From positions 121,302-157,116 of the forward strand of contig NZ_JASMRU010000006.1 in assembly GCF_030462585.1 (NCBI RefSeq): DNA of 35,815 nt, given 5' to 3'. The DNA comes from Pseudomonas sp. CAN1 (lineage in GTDB: Bacteria; Pseudomonadota; Gammaproteobacteria; Pseudomonadales; Pseudomonadaceae). This document shows positions 8,843-15,769 of the stretch, in pieces. A program made the position numbers and the translations under genes. Every line of letters starts with the position of its first letter. Within the stretch, counting starts at the first letter, position 1. Under the pieces are notes generated by a model that searched no databases, was not told where the DNA came from, and saw nothing but the letters and a program-made list of their open reading frames with translations.

Positions 8843-9559
8843 GTGACCCGAGTGTCCCCGCGAGACAGCGCTGCGCAAGTCGCCAGCGCCATCGCCGAAA
8901 GTGTCAAATACCAGGGCCGCAAGGCCAGCCGCCAGGGTAGCGAGCAACGCCGCCAGGCGATCCTCGACGCCGCCCTGCGGATCATCGTGCGCGACGGCGT
9001 GCGTGCCGTGCGCCACCGCGCCGTAGCCGCCGAGGCCGGTGTGCCGCTATCGGCCACCACCTACTACTTCAAGGATATCCAGGACCTCATCACCGACACC
9101 TTCGCGCTCTTCGTCGAACGCAGCGCCGAAGCCCTGTCGACTTTCTGGGGCAGCGTCGAGGGTGATCTGCAGGCCATGGCCGGCGGCCTCGCCAAGGATG
9201 ACCCGCAGGCGCGCCACGAGCTGACGGCGAACATCGTCGAGCTGGCGATCAAGTACGTGCAGGTCCAGCTCACCGAGCGCCGCGAGCACCTGCTGGCCGA
9301 ACAGGCGTTCCGCCAGGAAGCCCTGCTCAATCCCAATCTCAGCGAACTCGCCCAGCGCCACCGGCGCATCCTCTCCCTGGGCGTGGTGCATTTCTTCGAA
9401 GTCCTCGGTTCCAGACAGCCCGAACAGGATGCCCGGGTGTTGACGGCCATCATCCTGCAGATGGAGTATCAGGGCCTGCTGGACGGTGCCGACCACCTGC
9501 AGATCGATGAAATGCGTGCCATCCTTAGCCGCTACCTCGACCTGGTGATGGGCCTGTAG
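8843..9559 (+). CDS. TetR-family transcriptional regulator
   Basis: A 238-residue repressor-like protein. The N-terminal helix-turn-helix is clear (RRQAILDAALRIIVRDGVRAVRHRAVAAEAGVPLSATTYYF, residues ~35-80). The C-terminal ligand and dimerisation domain has no recognisable specificity. GTG 8843 was chosen because GGAGG (8830-8834) lies eight bases upstream; the in-frame ATG at 8837 is only two bases from it. The resulting start, MTRVSPRDSAAQVASAIAES, resembles the P. aeruginosa gene downstream of lysS as I remember it. It stands alone, so its target may be itself or the following lipoprotein-DUF1704 pair, from which a terminator separates it. The effector is unknown. Confidence 0.88.
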   Translation: MTRVSPRDSAAQVASAIAESVKYQGRKASRQGSEQRRQAILDAALRIIVRDGVRAVRHRAVAAEAGVPLSATTYYFKDIQDLITDTFALFVERSAEALSTFWGSVEGDLQAMAGGLAKDDPQARHELTANIVELAIKYVQVQLTERREHLLAEQAFRQEALLNPNLSELAQRHRRILSLGVVHFFEVLGSRQPEQDARVLTAIILQMEYQGLLDGADHLQIDEMRAILSRYLDLVMGL

Positions 9560-9577
9560 CCCCAGCTGCTGCATTCC

Positions 9578-9600
9578 AACCCCGCCGCCGGCGGGGTTTT
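9578..9600 (+). terminator. Rho-independent terminator after the TetR gene
   Basis: A 9-base stem AACCCCGCC (9578-9586) with GGCGGGGTT (9590-9598), a 3-base loop and TTTT. Confidence 0.85.
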
Positions 9601-9665
9601 CGTATCGGAACTCCGGAGACCCGTGCGCATCGCATGGGAAGGTATCCGGACCTAAGGAGGGCGTG

Positions 9666-10229
9666 ATGAAAGTCTGGCGTGCACTGCTGCTGTTGAGCAT
9701 CTGCCTGCTCAGTGGCTGCCTGGTGACGTTCAAGGACCCGATTCCGGCCAACGAGCCCGCACCGGCGCACCTGCTGGGCCAGTGGTCGCGGGTGGACGAG
9801 TACGGCGAGGAACAGTTCGTCGAGATCACCCGCTCCGGCTCCAACCTCTATCGAGCGCTCAGCTACACCGACAGCAAGGACAACACCGACAGCGTCGAGG
9901 ACTTCGGCTTCACCGTGGCCCACCACGGCAAGCGCTGGTACCTGTCCGCCGGTTTGCCGAAAAGCATGGGCGGCAACTTCGCCCTGGCCGGTTTCGAGAT
10001 CACCGACAAGGATGAACTGGTGATCTACAACCTGGATGTCGAGCACATCCTGCAGGACATGAAAGAAGGCACGCTCAAGGGCGAGAAGGTCGACACCGAG
10101 CAGGGCGCCGGCGCCCTGGTGAGCAGCCCGTTGCCGCAGGTGATCGCTTACCTCAATGATCCGGCCAATTCCGATGTGTTCGTCGAAGCGCTGCGCTTTT
10201 CGCGCGTGACTCCGGGAGAAAAGCAATGA
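9666..10229 (+). CDS. Predicted lipoprotein of unknown function
   Basis: 187 residues with a lipoprotein signal: MKVWRALLLLSICLLSGC, lipobox LLSGC with Cys18 and Leu at +2, consistent with outer-membrane sorting. The mature part has no domain I recognise; it is mixed hydrophilic (WSRVDEYGEEQFVEITRSG..., YLSAGLPKSMGGNFALAGFE) and looks like a small beta-rich periplasmic domain. A GTG at 9663 is also possible, but the ATG at 9666 has AAGGAGG at a 5-base spacing. Its stop overlaps the next start by ATGA at 10226-10229, so it is translationally coupled to the DUF1704 protein and may act with it. Confidence 0.85.
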   Translation: MKVWRALLLLSICLLSGCLVTFKDPIPANEPAPAHLLGQWSRVDEYGEEQFVEITRSGSNLYRALSYTDSKDNTDSVEDFGFTVAHHGKRWYLSAGLPKSMGGNFALAGFEITDKDELVIYNLDVEHILQDMKEGTLKGEKVDTEQGAGALVSSPLPQVIAYLNDPANSDVFVEALRFSRVTPGEKQ

Positions 10230-11530
10230 CCCCACGGCGCAAGAACTCCCCGCCCAACGACTATCAGCAGATCATCCGCGGCCTGTCCGACCGCATCGTC
10301 GAGGCGCAGACGCCGATCCGCGTGCTCGACGCCATCAAGTGGGACGACGGCATCCGCGACGACTTCCTCAAGGGCCGCGGCAAGCACGCGCCGAAGGTCG
10401 ACCGCAGCTACTACGACAGCCGCCCGCTGTCCTTCGACAGCGGTGCGAAGAAGCAGGAATTCCAGAACATCGAGCGCGATATCACCCGCCACCTGGGGCA
10501 GTTCAACCCGGTCGGGCAGATCATGCGGCGCATGTGCAAGGAATACCGCATGGTCATCCGCATGCTCGAAGCGCGCGGCACCCAGGACTTCGGGCTGATC
10601 TCCCAGGAACTCTACGGCTCGGCCTCCGACGCCTTCCATGCCGGCGACCCGACCCTGGCCGACCTCGGCCTGATGCTCTCGGACTACCTGAACAACATCG
10701 CCGACCGTGGCGACCTCAAGGACGAACCCAAGACGCTGACCGCCAGCGACGCGGTGAAGATGCTGCAGGAGCGCCTGAACAAGGTGTTCGACGGCAAGGA
10801 AGACACCATCCGCGTCTTCGAGTCCGACGGCATAGTCGCGGACGCCGCAGCCGGCGCCGACTACATCAAGGTGCGCGCCGACGCCATGTTCAACGAGCGT
10901 GACGTGCGCGCGCTGGAAGTCCACGAGGGCCTGGTGCACGTCGGGACCACGCTCAATGGCCTCAACCAGCCGATCTGCACCTTCCTCGCCAAGGGCCCGC
11001 CGTCTTCAACGGTGACCCAGGAAGGCCTGGCGATCCTGATGGAAGTGATCGCCTTCGCCTCCTACCCGACGCGCCTGCGCAAGCTTACCAACCGCACCCG
11101 CGCCATCCACATGGCGGAAGAAGGCGCAGACTTCATGGAAGTCTTCAACTTCTACCGCGAGCAGGGCTACAGCCAGGAAAGCAGCTACCAGAACTCCAGC
11201 CGGGTGTTCCGTGGCTCGACGCCGGCCGGGCTGCCGTTCACCAAGGACCTGTCGTACCTCAAGGGCTTCATCCTGATCTACAACTACATCCAGCTCGCCG
11301 TGCGCAAGGGCAAGCTGGAGCAGATCCCGCTGCTGTTCTGCGGCAAGGCCACCCTGGAAGACATGCGCACCCTGCGCCAGCTGGTGGACGAGGGCCTGGT
11401 GGTGCCGCCCAAGTACCTGCCGCCGCAGTTCCGCGACCTCAACGCGCTGTCGGCGTGGATGTGCTTCTCCAACTTCCTCAATCACCTGAGCCTCGACCGC
11501 ATCGAGGCGGATTACGCCAATATCCTCTAA
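10226..11530 (+). CDS. DUF1704 / QEGLA-motif protein, putative zinc metallopeptidase
   Basis: 434 residues, usually annotated as 'flavohemoglobin expression-modulating QEGLA motif protein'. Visible motifs are HEGLVH (His233, Glu234, His238), an HExxxH signature, and QEGLA (Glu266) 28 residues after the second His, matching the family name. The eukaryotic DUF1704 protein MATCAP is a zinc carboxypeptidase that removes the C-terminal tyrosine of tubulin through the same HExxxH + Glu layout. A zinc-peptidase role here is therefore inferred; the bacterial substrate is unknown. There is no signal peptide, so it is probably cytoplasmic. It overlaps the upstream lipoprotein gene by 4 bases. A REP-type repeat follows. 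Confidence 0.9.
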   Translation: MTPRRKNSPPNDYQQIIRGLSDRIVEAQTPIRVLDAIKWDDGIRDDFLKGRGKHAPKVDRSYYDSRPLSFDSGAKKQEFQNIERDITRHLGQFNPVGQIMRRMCKEYRMVIRMLEARGTQDFGLISQELYGSASDAFHAGDPTLADLGLMLSDYLNNIADRGDLKDEPKTLTASDAVKMLQERLNKVFDGKEDTIRVFESDGIVADAAAGADYIKVRADAMFNERDVRALEVHEGLVHVGTTLNGLNQPICTFLAKGPPSSTVTQEGLAILMEVIAFASYPTRLRKLTNRTRAIHMAEEGADFMEVFNFYREQGYSQESSYQNSSRVFRGSTPAGLPFTKDLSYLKGFILIYNYIQLAVRKGKLEQIPLLFCGKATLEDMRTLRQLVDEGLVVPPKYLPPQFRDLNALSAWMCFSNFLNHLSLDRIEADYANIL

Positions 11531-11549
11531 CCCGCCCGCGCGGCTCTTC

Positions 11550-11641
11550 GTAGGAGCGAGCTTGCTCGCGAACATCTCGCCGGAGACTGCGGTGCTGGGC
11601 GGGTTCGCGAGCAATAACGATGGCGTCCCCCTCGCTCCTAC
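11550..11641. repeat. REP doublet, second family, between DUF1704 gene and hydrolase gene
   Basis: A forward unit GTAGGAGCGAGCTTGCTCGC... at 11550-11573 and a divergent inverted partner at 11603-11641. The partner runs GTTCGCGAGCAA, then about 16 unrelated bases, then CTCGCTCCTAC, so it is not a perfect mate. Confidence 0.75.
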
Positions 11642-11668
11642 AGATCACGCCCCAAGGATGACTTGCCG

Positions 11669-12604
11669 ATGATCCGTTGCTTCAAGGCCGCCGCCCTCAC
11701 GCTGCTCCTCGCGCTCGGCGGCTGCAGCTCGCTGCTGTTCTACCCCAGCGACGACGTCGCCATCACCCCGGCCCGCGCCAAGCTCGACTACCGCGACGTC
11801 ACCCTGACCACCGCCGACGGCGTGAAGATCGCCGGCTGGTGGCTGCCGGCGAAAGCGGGCGTGCCGGTCAAGGGCACCGTGCTGCACCTGCACGGCAACG
11901 GCGGCAACATGGCCTGGCACCTGGGCGGCGCCTACTGGCTGCCGGAGCAGGGTTACCAGGTGCTGATGGTGGATTACCGCGGCTACGGGCACTCCGCGGG
12001 CGAGCCAAGCCTGCCGGCGATCTACCAGGACATCGACGCTGCCTTCGCCTGGCTGGACAAGGCGCCGGAAGTGCAGGGCAAGCCGGTGATCCTGCTTGGC
12101 CAGAGCCTGGGCGGCGCCCTGTCGATCCACTACCTGGGCATGCATCCGGAGCGGCAGAAACAGCTGCACGCGGTGGTGCTGGACGGCGTGCCGGCCAGCT
12201 ACCGCGACGTGGCGCAATACACCCTTTCCACCAGCTGGCTGACCTGGCCGCTGCAGGTACCGCTGTCCTGGCTGGTGCCTGACGGCGACAGCGCGATCCG
12301 CTCGGTGCCGCGACTTTCTGGCGCACCCGTGCTGTTCTTCCACAGCATCGACGATACCATTGTGCCCCTGGACAACGGCCTGAGCCTCTACAAGGCCGCG
12401 CCGCCGCCGAAGGTCTTCCAGCTGACCCGCGGCAACCACGTGGAAACCTTCGGTGAATCCGTGTGGCGCGAAGTGATGCTGCGCTTCCTCGATGATCCGC
12501 AGCACTTCACCGGCCTGCGCCGGCTGGCCGAAGTCCCGAACTACCCGGCACCGGCAAAACCCCAGGAAGCGCCGGCGGATACCTCACAACAAGGCAAGCC
12601 ATGA
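11669..12604 (+). CDS. Alpha/beta hydrolase lipoprotein
   Basis: 311 residues with a lipoprotein signal (MIRCFKAAALTLLLALGGC, Cys20, Ser at +2) and an alpha/beta-hydrolase fold. Features: oxyanion region HLHGNGGN, nucleophile elbow GQSLGG (Ser146), an acid in FFHSIDDTIVP and a late His in RGNHVETFG. It resembles the BEM46/YfhR-like serine hydrolases; substrate unknown, probably an ester or acyl group in the envelope. A TTG at 11663 is possible but ATG 11669 is preferred. Its stop overlaps the start of the next gene (ATGA, 12601-12604), which suggests one transcript with the small membrane protein and perhaps the macro-domain gene. Confidence 0.9.
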   Translation: MIRCFKAAALTLLLALGGCSSLLFYPSDDVAITPARAKLDYRDVTLTTADGVKIAGWWLPAKAGVPVKGTVLHLHGNGGNMAWHLGGAYWLPEQGYQVLMVDYRGYGHSAGEPSLPAIYQDIDAAFAWLDKAPEVQGKPVILLGQSLGGALSIHYLGMHPERQKQLHAVVLDGVPASYRDVAQYTLSTSWLTWPLQVPLSWLVPDGDSAIRSVPRLSGAPVLFFHSIDDTIVPLDNGLSLYKAAPPPKVFQLTRGNHVETFGESVWREVMLRFLDDPQHFTGLRRLAEVPNYPAPAKPQEAPADTSQQGKP

Positions 12605-12927
12605 ACGACCGCAACCCGATCTCCTACATCCTCACCGTCATCGCCACCATCTTCGTTTCGGTCGGCACGCTCTGGTACTACGGCTACCTGCACTTCGCCA
12701 AGCCCGAGGACGCGCTGGAACTGACCCAGTTCACCATGCTCAAGAGCATCCCCGGCCAGGACGCCACCAAGCTCTCCCTCGACCCGGCCGACCAGCAGGC
12801 ACAGTGCATCGACGGCGTGCTGGTGATGTTCGACATGACCCAGAAGGGCCTGACCGGCGTGCTCGTCGACGGCCGCAAGCGCGCCGTGCGCTGCCTGGGT
12901 GAAGAGACCCCGCAAGAGGTCAAGTGA
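12601..12927 (+). CDS. Small single-pass membrane protein, unknown function
   Basis: 108 residues. One N-terminal hydrophobic segment ([24 protein letters not shown], ~7-30) is followed by a soluble ~75-residue domain with two Cys ([16 protein letters not shown]). The topology is a membrane-anchored domain, likely periplasmic, where the two Cys could form a disulfide. No family recognised. Translationally coupled to the hydrolase upstream and 38 bases ahead of the macro-domain gene. Confidence 0.8.
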   Translation: MNDRNPISYILTVIATIFVSVGTLWYYGYLHFAKPEDALELTQFTMLKSIPGQDATKLSLDPADQQAQCIDGVLVMFDMTQKGLTGVLVDGRKRAVRCLGEETPQEVK

Positions 12928-12965
12928 CGGCCAGCCCGACGTCGCAGACCCAGGGAGCAAGCATC

Positions 12966-13475
12966 ATGAGCCATCCCGAAATCCGCGTCTGGCAGGGCGA
13001 CATCACCCGTCTCGACGTCGATGCCATCGTCAATGCCGCCAACAGCTCGCTGCTGGGCGGCGGTGGCGTCGACGGCGCCATCCACCGCGCTGCCGGCCCG
13101 GACCTGGTCCACGCCTGCCGCCCGCTGGGTGGCTGCAGGACCGGCCAGGCGAAGCTCACCGCAGGCTTCCGCCTGCCGGCGCGCTTCGTCATCCACACTG
13201 TCGGCCCGGTCTGGCGCGGCGGTGAGCACGGCGAGCCGGAGCTGCTCGCCCAGTGCTACCGCAACAGCCTGCAACTGGCCGAGGACAAGGGGCTGGCGAG
13301 CGTGGCCTTTCCCGCCATCAGCACCGGCATCTATGGCTACCCCGCCGAAGCGGCAGCGCAAGTTGCCGTGGACGAGCTGCGTCGTCCACGGGGGAAGGGA
13401 AGTTCGTTGAAGGAACTGGTGCTGGTGCCGTTCTCCGCCGAGATGGCGGAGCTCTATCGGCGATTGTTGGCCTAG
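12966..13475 (+). CDS. Macro-domain protein, probable O-acetyl-ADP-ribose deacetylase
   Basis: 169 residues, a single macro domain of the YmdB/MacroD type. Features are the ADP-ribose-binding start ([20 protein letters not shown]), the catalytic loop [17 protein letters not shown] and the late glycine-rich loop [12 protein letters not shown]. Such enzymes hydrolyse O-acetyl-ADP-ribose or remove ADP-ribose from Asp/Glu side chains. YmdB of E. coli has also been reported to modulate RNase III. The open frame reaches GTG 12924, but ATG 12966 has AGGGAG eight bases upstream and yields the normal N-terminus [13 protein letters not shown]. It ends 18 bases before the convergent small gene. Confidence 0.92.
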   Translation: MSHPEIRVWQGDITRLDVDAIVNAANSSLLGGGGVDGAIHRAAGPDLVHACRPLGGCRTGQAKLTAGFRLPARFVIHTVGPVWRGGEHGEPELLAQCYRNSLQLAEDKGLASVAFPAISTGIYGYPAEAAAQVAVDELRRPRGKGSSLKELVLVPFSAEMAELYRRLLA

Positions 13476-13493
13476 CTCAACGGCTGGACTGGC

Positions 13494-13943
13494 TCAGACG
13501 ATGTATTCCGGGCGTCCGTCGCTGATCCAGCGTTGGTAGCGGGCGTCGATCGCCGGGCTCAGCTTCGCGTAGTTGTCCCAGCTGTCGGCCACCGAATAGA
13601 GGCTGTCTTCGTCCACGCCGAAGGTCTCGAAGTAGTCATCGATATAGCGGCTGTCGTGATCCAGGCCCCGGTAGTAGGCAAGGGTGAACGCGTTGCCTTG
13701 GGCATCGAGGTCTTCGGCGATGAGCTTCTCGTCCAGCACCTCGATCAGGAAGCGGGCCCCGGTCGTGTCCTTGCGCTGAAGCGCTGCCACGGCCTCGGCA
13801 GCATCCTCGACCAGCTCCTCGCTGACCCTGCCATTGAGGATCAGCCACGCCAGGAACATGCCGATGTGGGTGGCGGCGGCGGACGGCGGCAGGTCTTCGG
13901 GGAAGTCGCCTTCGTAGTGCCAGGAGGCGTCATCGTATTTCAT
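13494..13943 (-). CDS. Conserved small acidic protein of unknown function (MKYDDASWHY family)
   Basis: 149 residues, strongly acidic, starting MKYDDASWHYEGDFPEDLP and continuing ATHIGMFLAWLILNGRVS. I recognise this opening as a widespread uncharacterised bacterial family (a DUF, possibly DUF7832), found singly and sometimes near polymorphic toxin or immunity loci. No catalytic motif, signal peptide or membrane segment is visible. ATG 13943 was chosen because the family begins exactly there; the open frame upstream (to 14006) looks like non-coding leader. It converges with the macro-domain gene. An orphan immunity-like role is possible but not shown. Confidence 0.8.
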   Translation of the reverse strand: MKYDDASWHYEGDFPEDLPPSAAATHIGMFLAWLILNGRVSEELVEDAAEAVAALQRKDTTGARFLIEVLDEKLIAEDLDAQGNAFTLAYYRGLDHDSRYIDDYFETFGVDEDSLYSVADSWDNYAKLSPAIDARYQRWISDGRPEYIV

Positions 13944-14075
13944 GGGAATTCCGACTGCAGTTGGGCCGCTGATTCTGCCAGCTTTGCAGGCGGGTGACAG
14001 ACGCAAGACTGCGTAGGGATGCCCTTACTGAGCACGTAAGAGCAACTGTCTTCTTCTGAGAGTTCGTGCCTGGGT

Positions 14076-14210
14076 TTTCCCTCTCCCCCGCCCTGGCTGC
14101 GCGCCCCGCTCCGAATGGAGAGAGAGCAGGTTGTGCCGGCTGACGCTGTGGTTTCATCCTGCACCGAACGGTCCCCTCTCCCTTCAGGGAGAGGGTTAGG
14201 GAGAGGGAAA
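14076..14210. repeat. MITE-like element with 12-base inverted ends
   Basis: TTTCCCTCTCCC at 14076-14087 is the exact reverse complement of GGGAGAGGGAAA at 14199-14210. Inside, CCCTCTCCCT (14174-14183) pairs perfectly with AGGGAGAGGG (14186-14195). Sequences of this kind (CCCTCTCCC...GGGAGAGGG) are dispersed in many gammaproteobacterial genomes. Confidence 0.6.
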
Positions 14211-14230
14211 GCCCACGCTCAGAGTTTCAG

Positions 14231-14300
14231 GTAGGAGCGGACCCCGTCCGCGATTGCCCCAGCTGTGCGCCAGGCACATCGCGGATGAGGCCGCTCCTGC
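14231..14300. repeat. REP doublet next to the lptF 3' end
   Basis: A forward REP at 14231-14253 (GTAGGAGCGGACCCCGTCCG...) and a degenerate inverted unit at 14279-14300 (TCGCGGATGAGGCCGCTCC...). It may act as a transcription-attenuating hairpin for lptF, which ends 32 bases away. Confidence 0.75.
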
Positions 14301-14331
14301 ACGGTGCGCAGGAGCGGGCCGTTCTAGCGGA

Positions 14332-15123
14332 TCAGTAGGTGCCGCTTACCGAAGAACGCGGCTGCACCGGATTGGCGTCGTTGGAGATGGTCACCTCGAC
14401 GCGGCGGTTCATGGCGCGGCCGGCCGGGGTCGCGTTGCTCGACACCGGATACTCCTTGCCGTAGCCACGGGAGACGACGCGGTCCGAGGTCACGCCCTGG
14501 CTGAGCAGCGCCAGGCGGATAGCGTCGGCGCGGCGCTCGGACAGGCCCTGGTTATAGGACGACGAGCCGCTGCTGTCGGTGTAGCCCTCGACGATGACCT
14601 TGCGCTCCGGGTTCTGCTGCAGGTAGCCGGCGAGGTTCTGCACGTTGCCCATGGCACCGGGCTTGAGTTCGGCGCGGTCGAGGTCGAACAGCACGTCACC
14701 GAAGGAGACCATGGTCCCGCGCGAGGTCTGCTTGGCGTTCAGCTCGCCCTTGAGCTTGTTCAGCTGCGCGGTACGGGCGTCGAGACGGGCCTGGGCACGC
14801 TGCGCGGAGGTGTTCTTCAACTGGTCCTCGGAGTCGCGCAGGGCCACTGTCTGGTTGGCCAGCTCGATGCGCTGCTGGGTCAGGTAGGCCAGCTGGTCGA
14901 CGTCCTTCTGGTCGGCGCCGTCGCGGTAGGCCTTGTCGGCCTTGGCCAGCCAGTCACCGGCGTCCTTGGTCTCCAGGGCGGCCTGCTGGGTGGCCTGGGG
15001 CTCGGCCTGCAGGGCCTGGAAGTCACTACGGGCCTTTTCCAGGTTGGCGTTGGGCGGCGTCGAGCAGGCGGCCAGGGCCAGGGCGAGGGTCGAGATGGCG
15101 GGCAGTACGATGAACTTGTTCAT
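14332..15123 (-). CDS. lptF: LptF-like OmpA-family outer-membrane lipoprotein
   Basis: 263 residues. A lipoprotein signal (MNKFIVLPAISTLALALAAC, Cys20, Ser +2) is followed by a DUF4398-like helical region (~25-130, coiled-coil-like LANQTVALRDSEDQLKN). The C-terminal OmpA peptidoglycan-binding domain shows VSFGDVLFDLDRAELKP, VEGYTDSSGSSSYN, LSERRADAIRLALLSQG and GRAMNRRVEVTI. It matches P. aeruginosa LptF (lipotoxin F, about 261 residues), an AlgU-dependent outer-membrane protein linked to stress survival and inflammation. AAGGAA precedes the ATG. It lies 37 bases after the other DUF4398 lipoprotein and is probably co-transcribed with it. Confidence 0.9.
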   Translation of the reverse strand: MNKFIVLPAISTLALALAACSTPPNANLEKARSDFQALQAEPQATQQAALETKDAGDWLAKADKAYRDGADQKDVDQLAYLTQQRIELANQTVALRDSEDQLKNTSAQRAQARLDARTAQLNKLKGELNAKQTSRGTMVSFGDVLFDLDRAELKPGAMGNVQNLAGYLQQNPERKVIVEGYTDSSGSSSYNQGLSERRADAIRLALLSQGVTSDRVVSRGYGKEYPVSSNATPAGRAMNRRVEVTISNDANPVQPRSSVSGTY

Positions 15124-15160
15124 GTCGAAATTCCTTATATGACCGGGCGTAGGGGCGGGA

Positions 15161-15580
15161 TCACTGGGCCTGCTGCAGGCCTTCCTGACGCAACTCCATC
15201 ACGCCCTGCTGGGCGTCCTTCACAGCGTTCTGGGCCTTCACGGCCTGGGACTTGCGTTCGGCCACGCGGGCGTCCCATTCCGATTGCTGGGCCAGTCGCT
15301 TGGCCTGGTCATATTCCTTGTCGTTCAGGGCGATGCGCGCCTGGGCGAGCTTGTCCTGGGCATTCTTGGTCTCGACCGGCGCGTATTCCGGGCCGCCGGA
15401 GCTGACGGCAGCGTTCACCGCGGACTCGGTGACGGCCATCTGCTCGCTCGGCGGGTTGCCGGCGCAGCCGGCCAGCAGCACGGCACTGCCGAGGGCGAGC
15501 AACCCCAGGCGCCAGCTGCGCAGCGAGGCACAGGAGGAAAGGGACGGGACGGTTCGAGCGCTCTGAGATTTCAGTTCCAT
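15161..15580 (-). CDS. DUF4398-domain lipoprotein
   Basis: 139 residues. A long basic N-region and a hydrophobic segment end in the lipobox LLAGC (RLGLLALGSAVLLAGC), followed by a helical DUF4398 domain (VETKNAQDKLAQARIALND, YDQAKRLAQQSEWDARVAE). The domain is the same type as the N-terminal half of the neighbouring LptF, so the pair looks like a duplication of the helical module, one copy with and one without OmpA. In P. aeruginosa the pair is in the AlgU envelope-stress regulon. AGAGG precedes the ATG at 15580. Confidence 0.88.
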   Translation of the reverse strand: MELKSQSARTVPSLSSCASLRSWRLGLLALGSAVLLAGCAGNPPSEQMAVTESAVNAAVSSGGPEYAPVETKNAQDKLAQARIALNDKEYDQAKRLAQQSEWDARVAERKSQAVKAQNAVKDAQQGVMELRQEGLQQAQ

Positions 15581-15719
15581 TGGGCGAATCCTCTGACGAT
15601 TGGTAGGGGGTTCCCTCGGCGTTTCGATTGCCGGCGGATGCGGGCCGCTCTCCGGTGCGGTTCTGCGTTGCAGAGAGTGGGCATCTGTTTAGGGGACTAA
15701 GCGTTTTGTCAGGGGGTTC

Positions 15720-15749
15720 AAAAAAAATGCCCGCCGTGCAGGCGGGCAT
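15720..15749 (-). terminator. Rho-independent terminator after cadA
   Basis: Read leftward: stem ATGCCCGCC (15749-15741) with GGCGGGCAT (15735-15727), a 5-base loop, then eight T (the A run at 15720-15727). It lies 20 bases past the cadA stop. Confidence 0.9.
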
Positions 15750-15769
15750 TCTTCGGCAATCGGCGTCGA

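Larger units (their letters stand above)
13944..14331. other. 388-base intergenic stretch with MITE-like and REP repeats
   Basis: It lies between the small acidic protein gene (reading leftward) and the end of lptF (also leftward). It contains a ~135-base element with inverted ends (14076-14210) and one REP pair (14231-14300), both annotated separately. No gene is supported; short leftward frames here lack a ribosome site. Confidence 0.7.
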
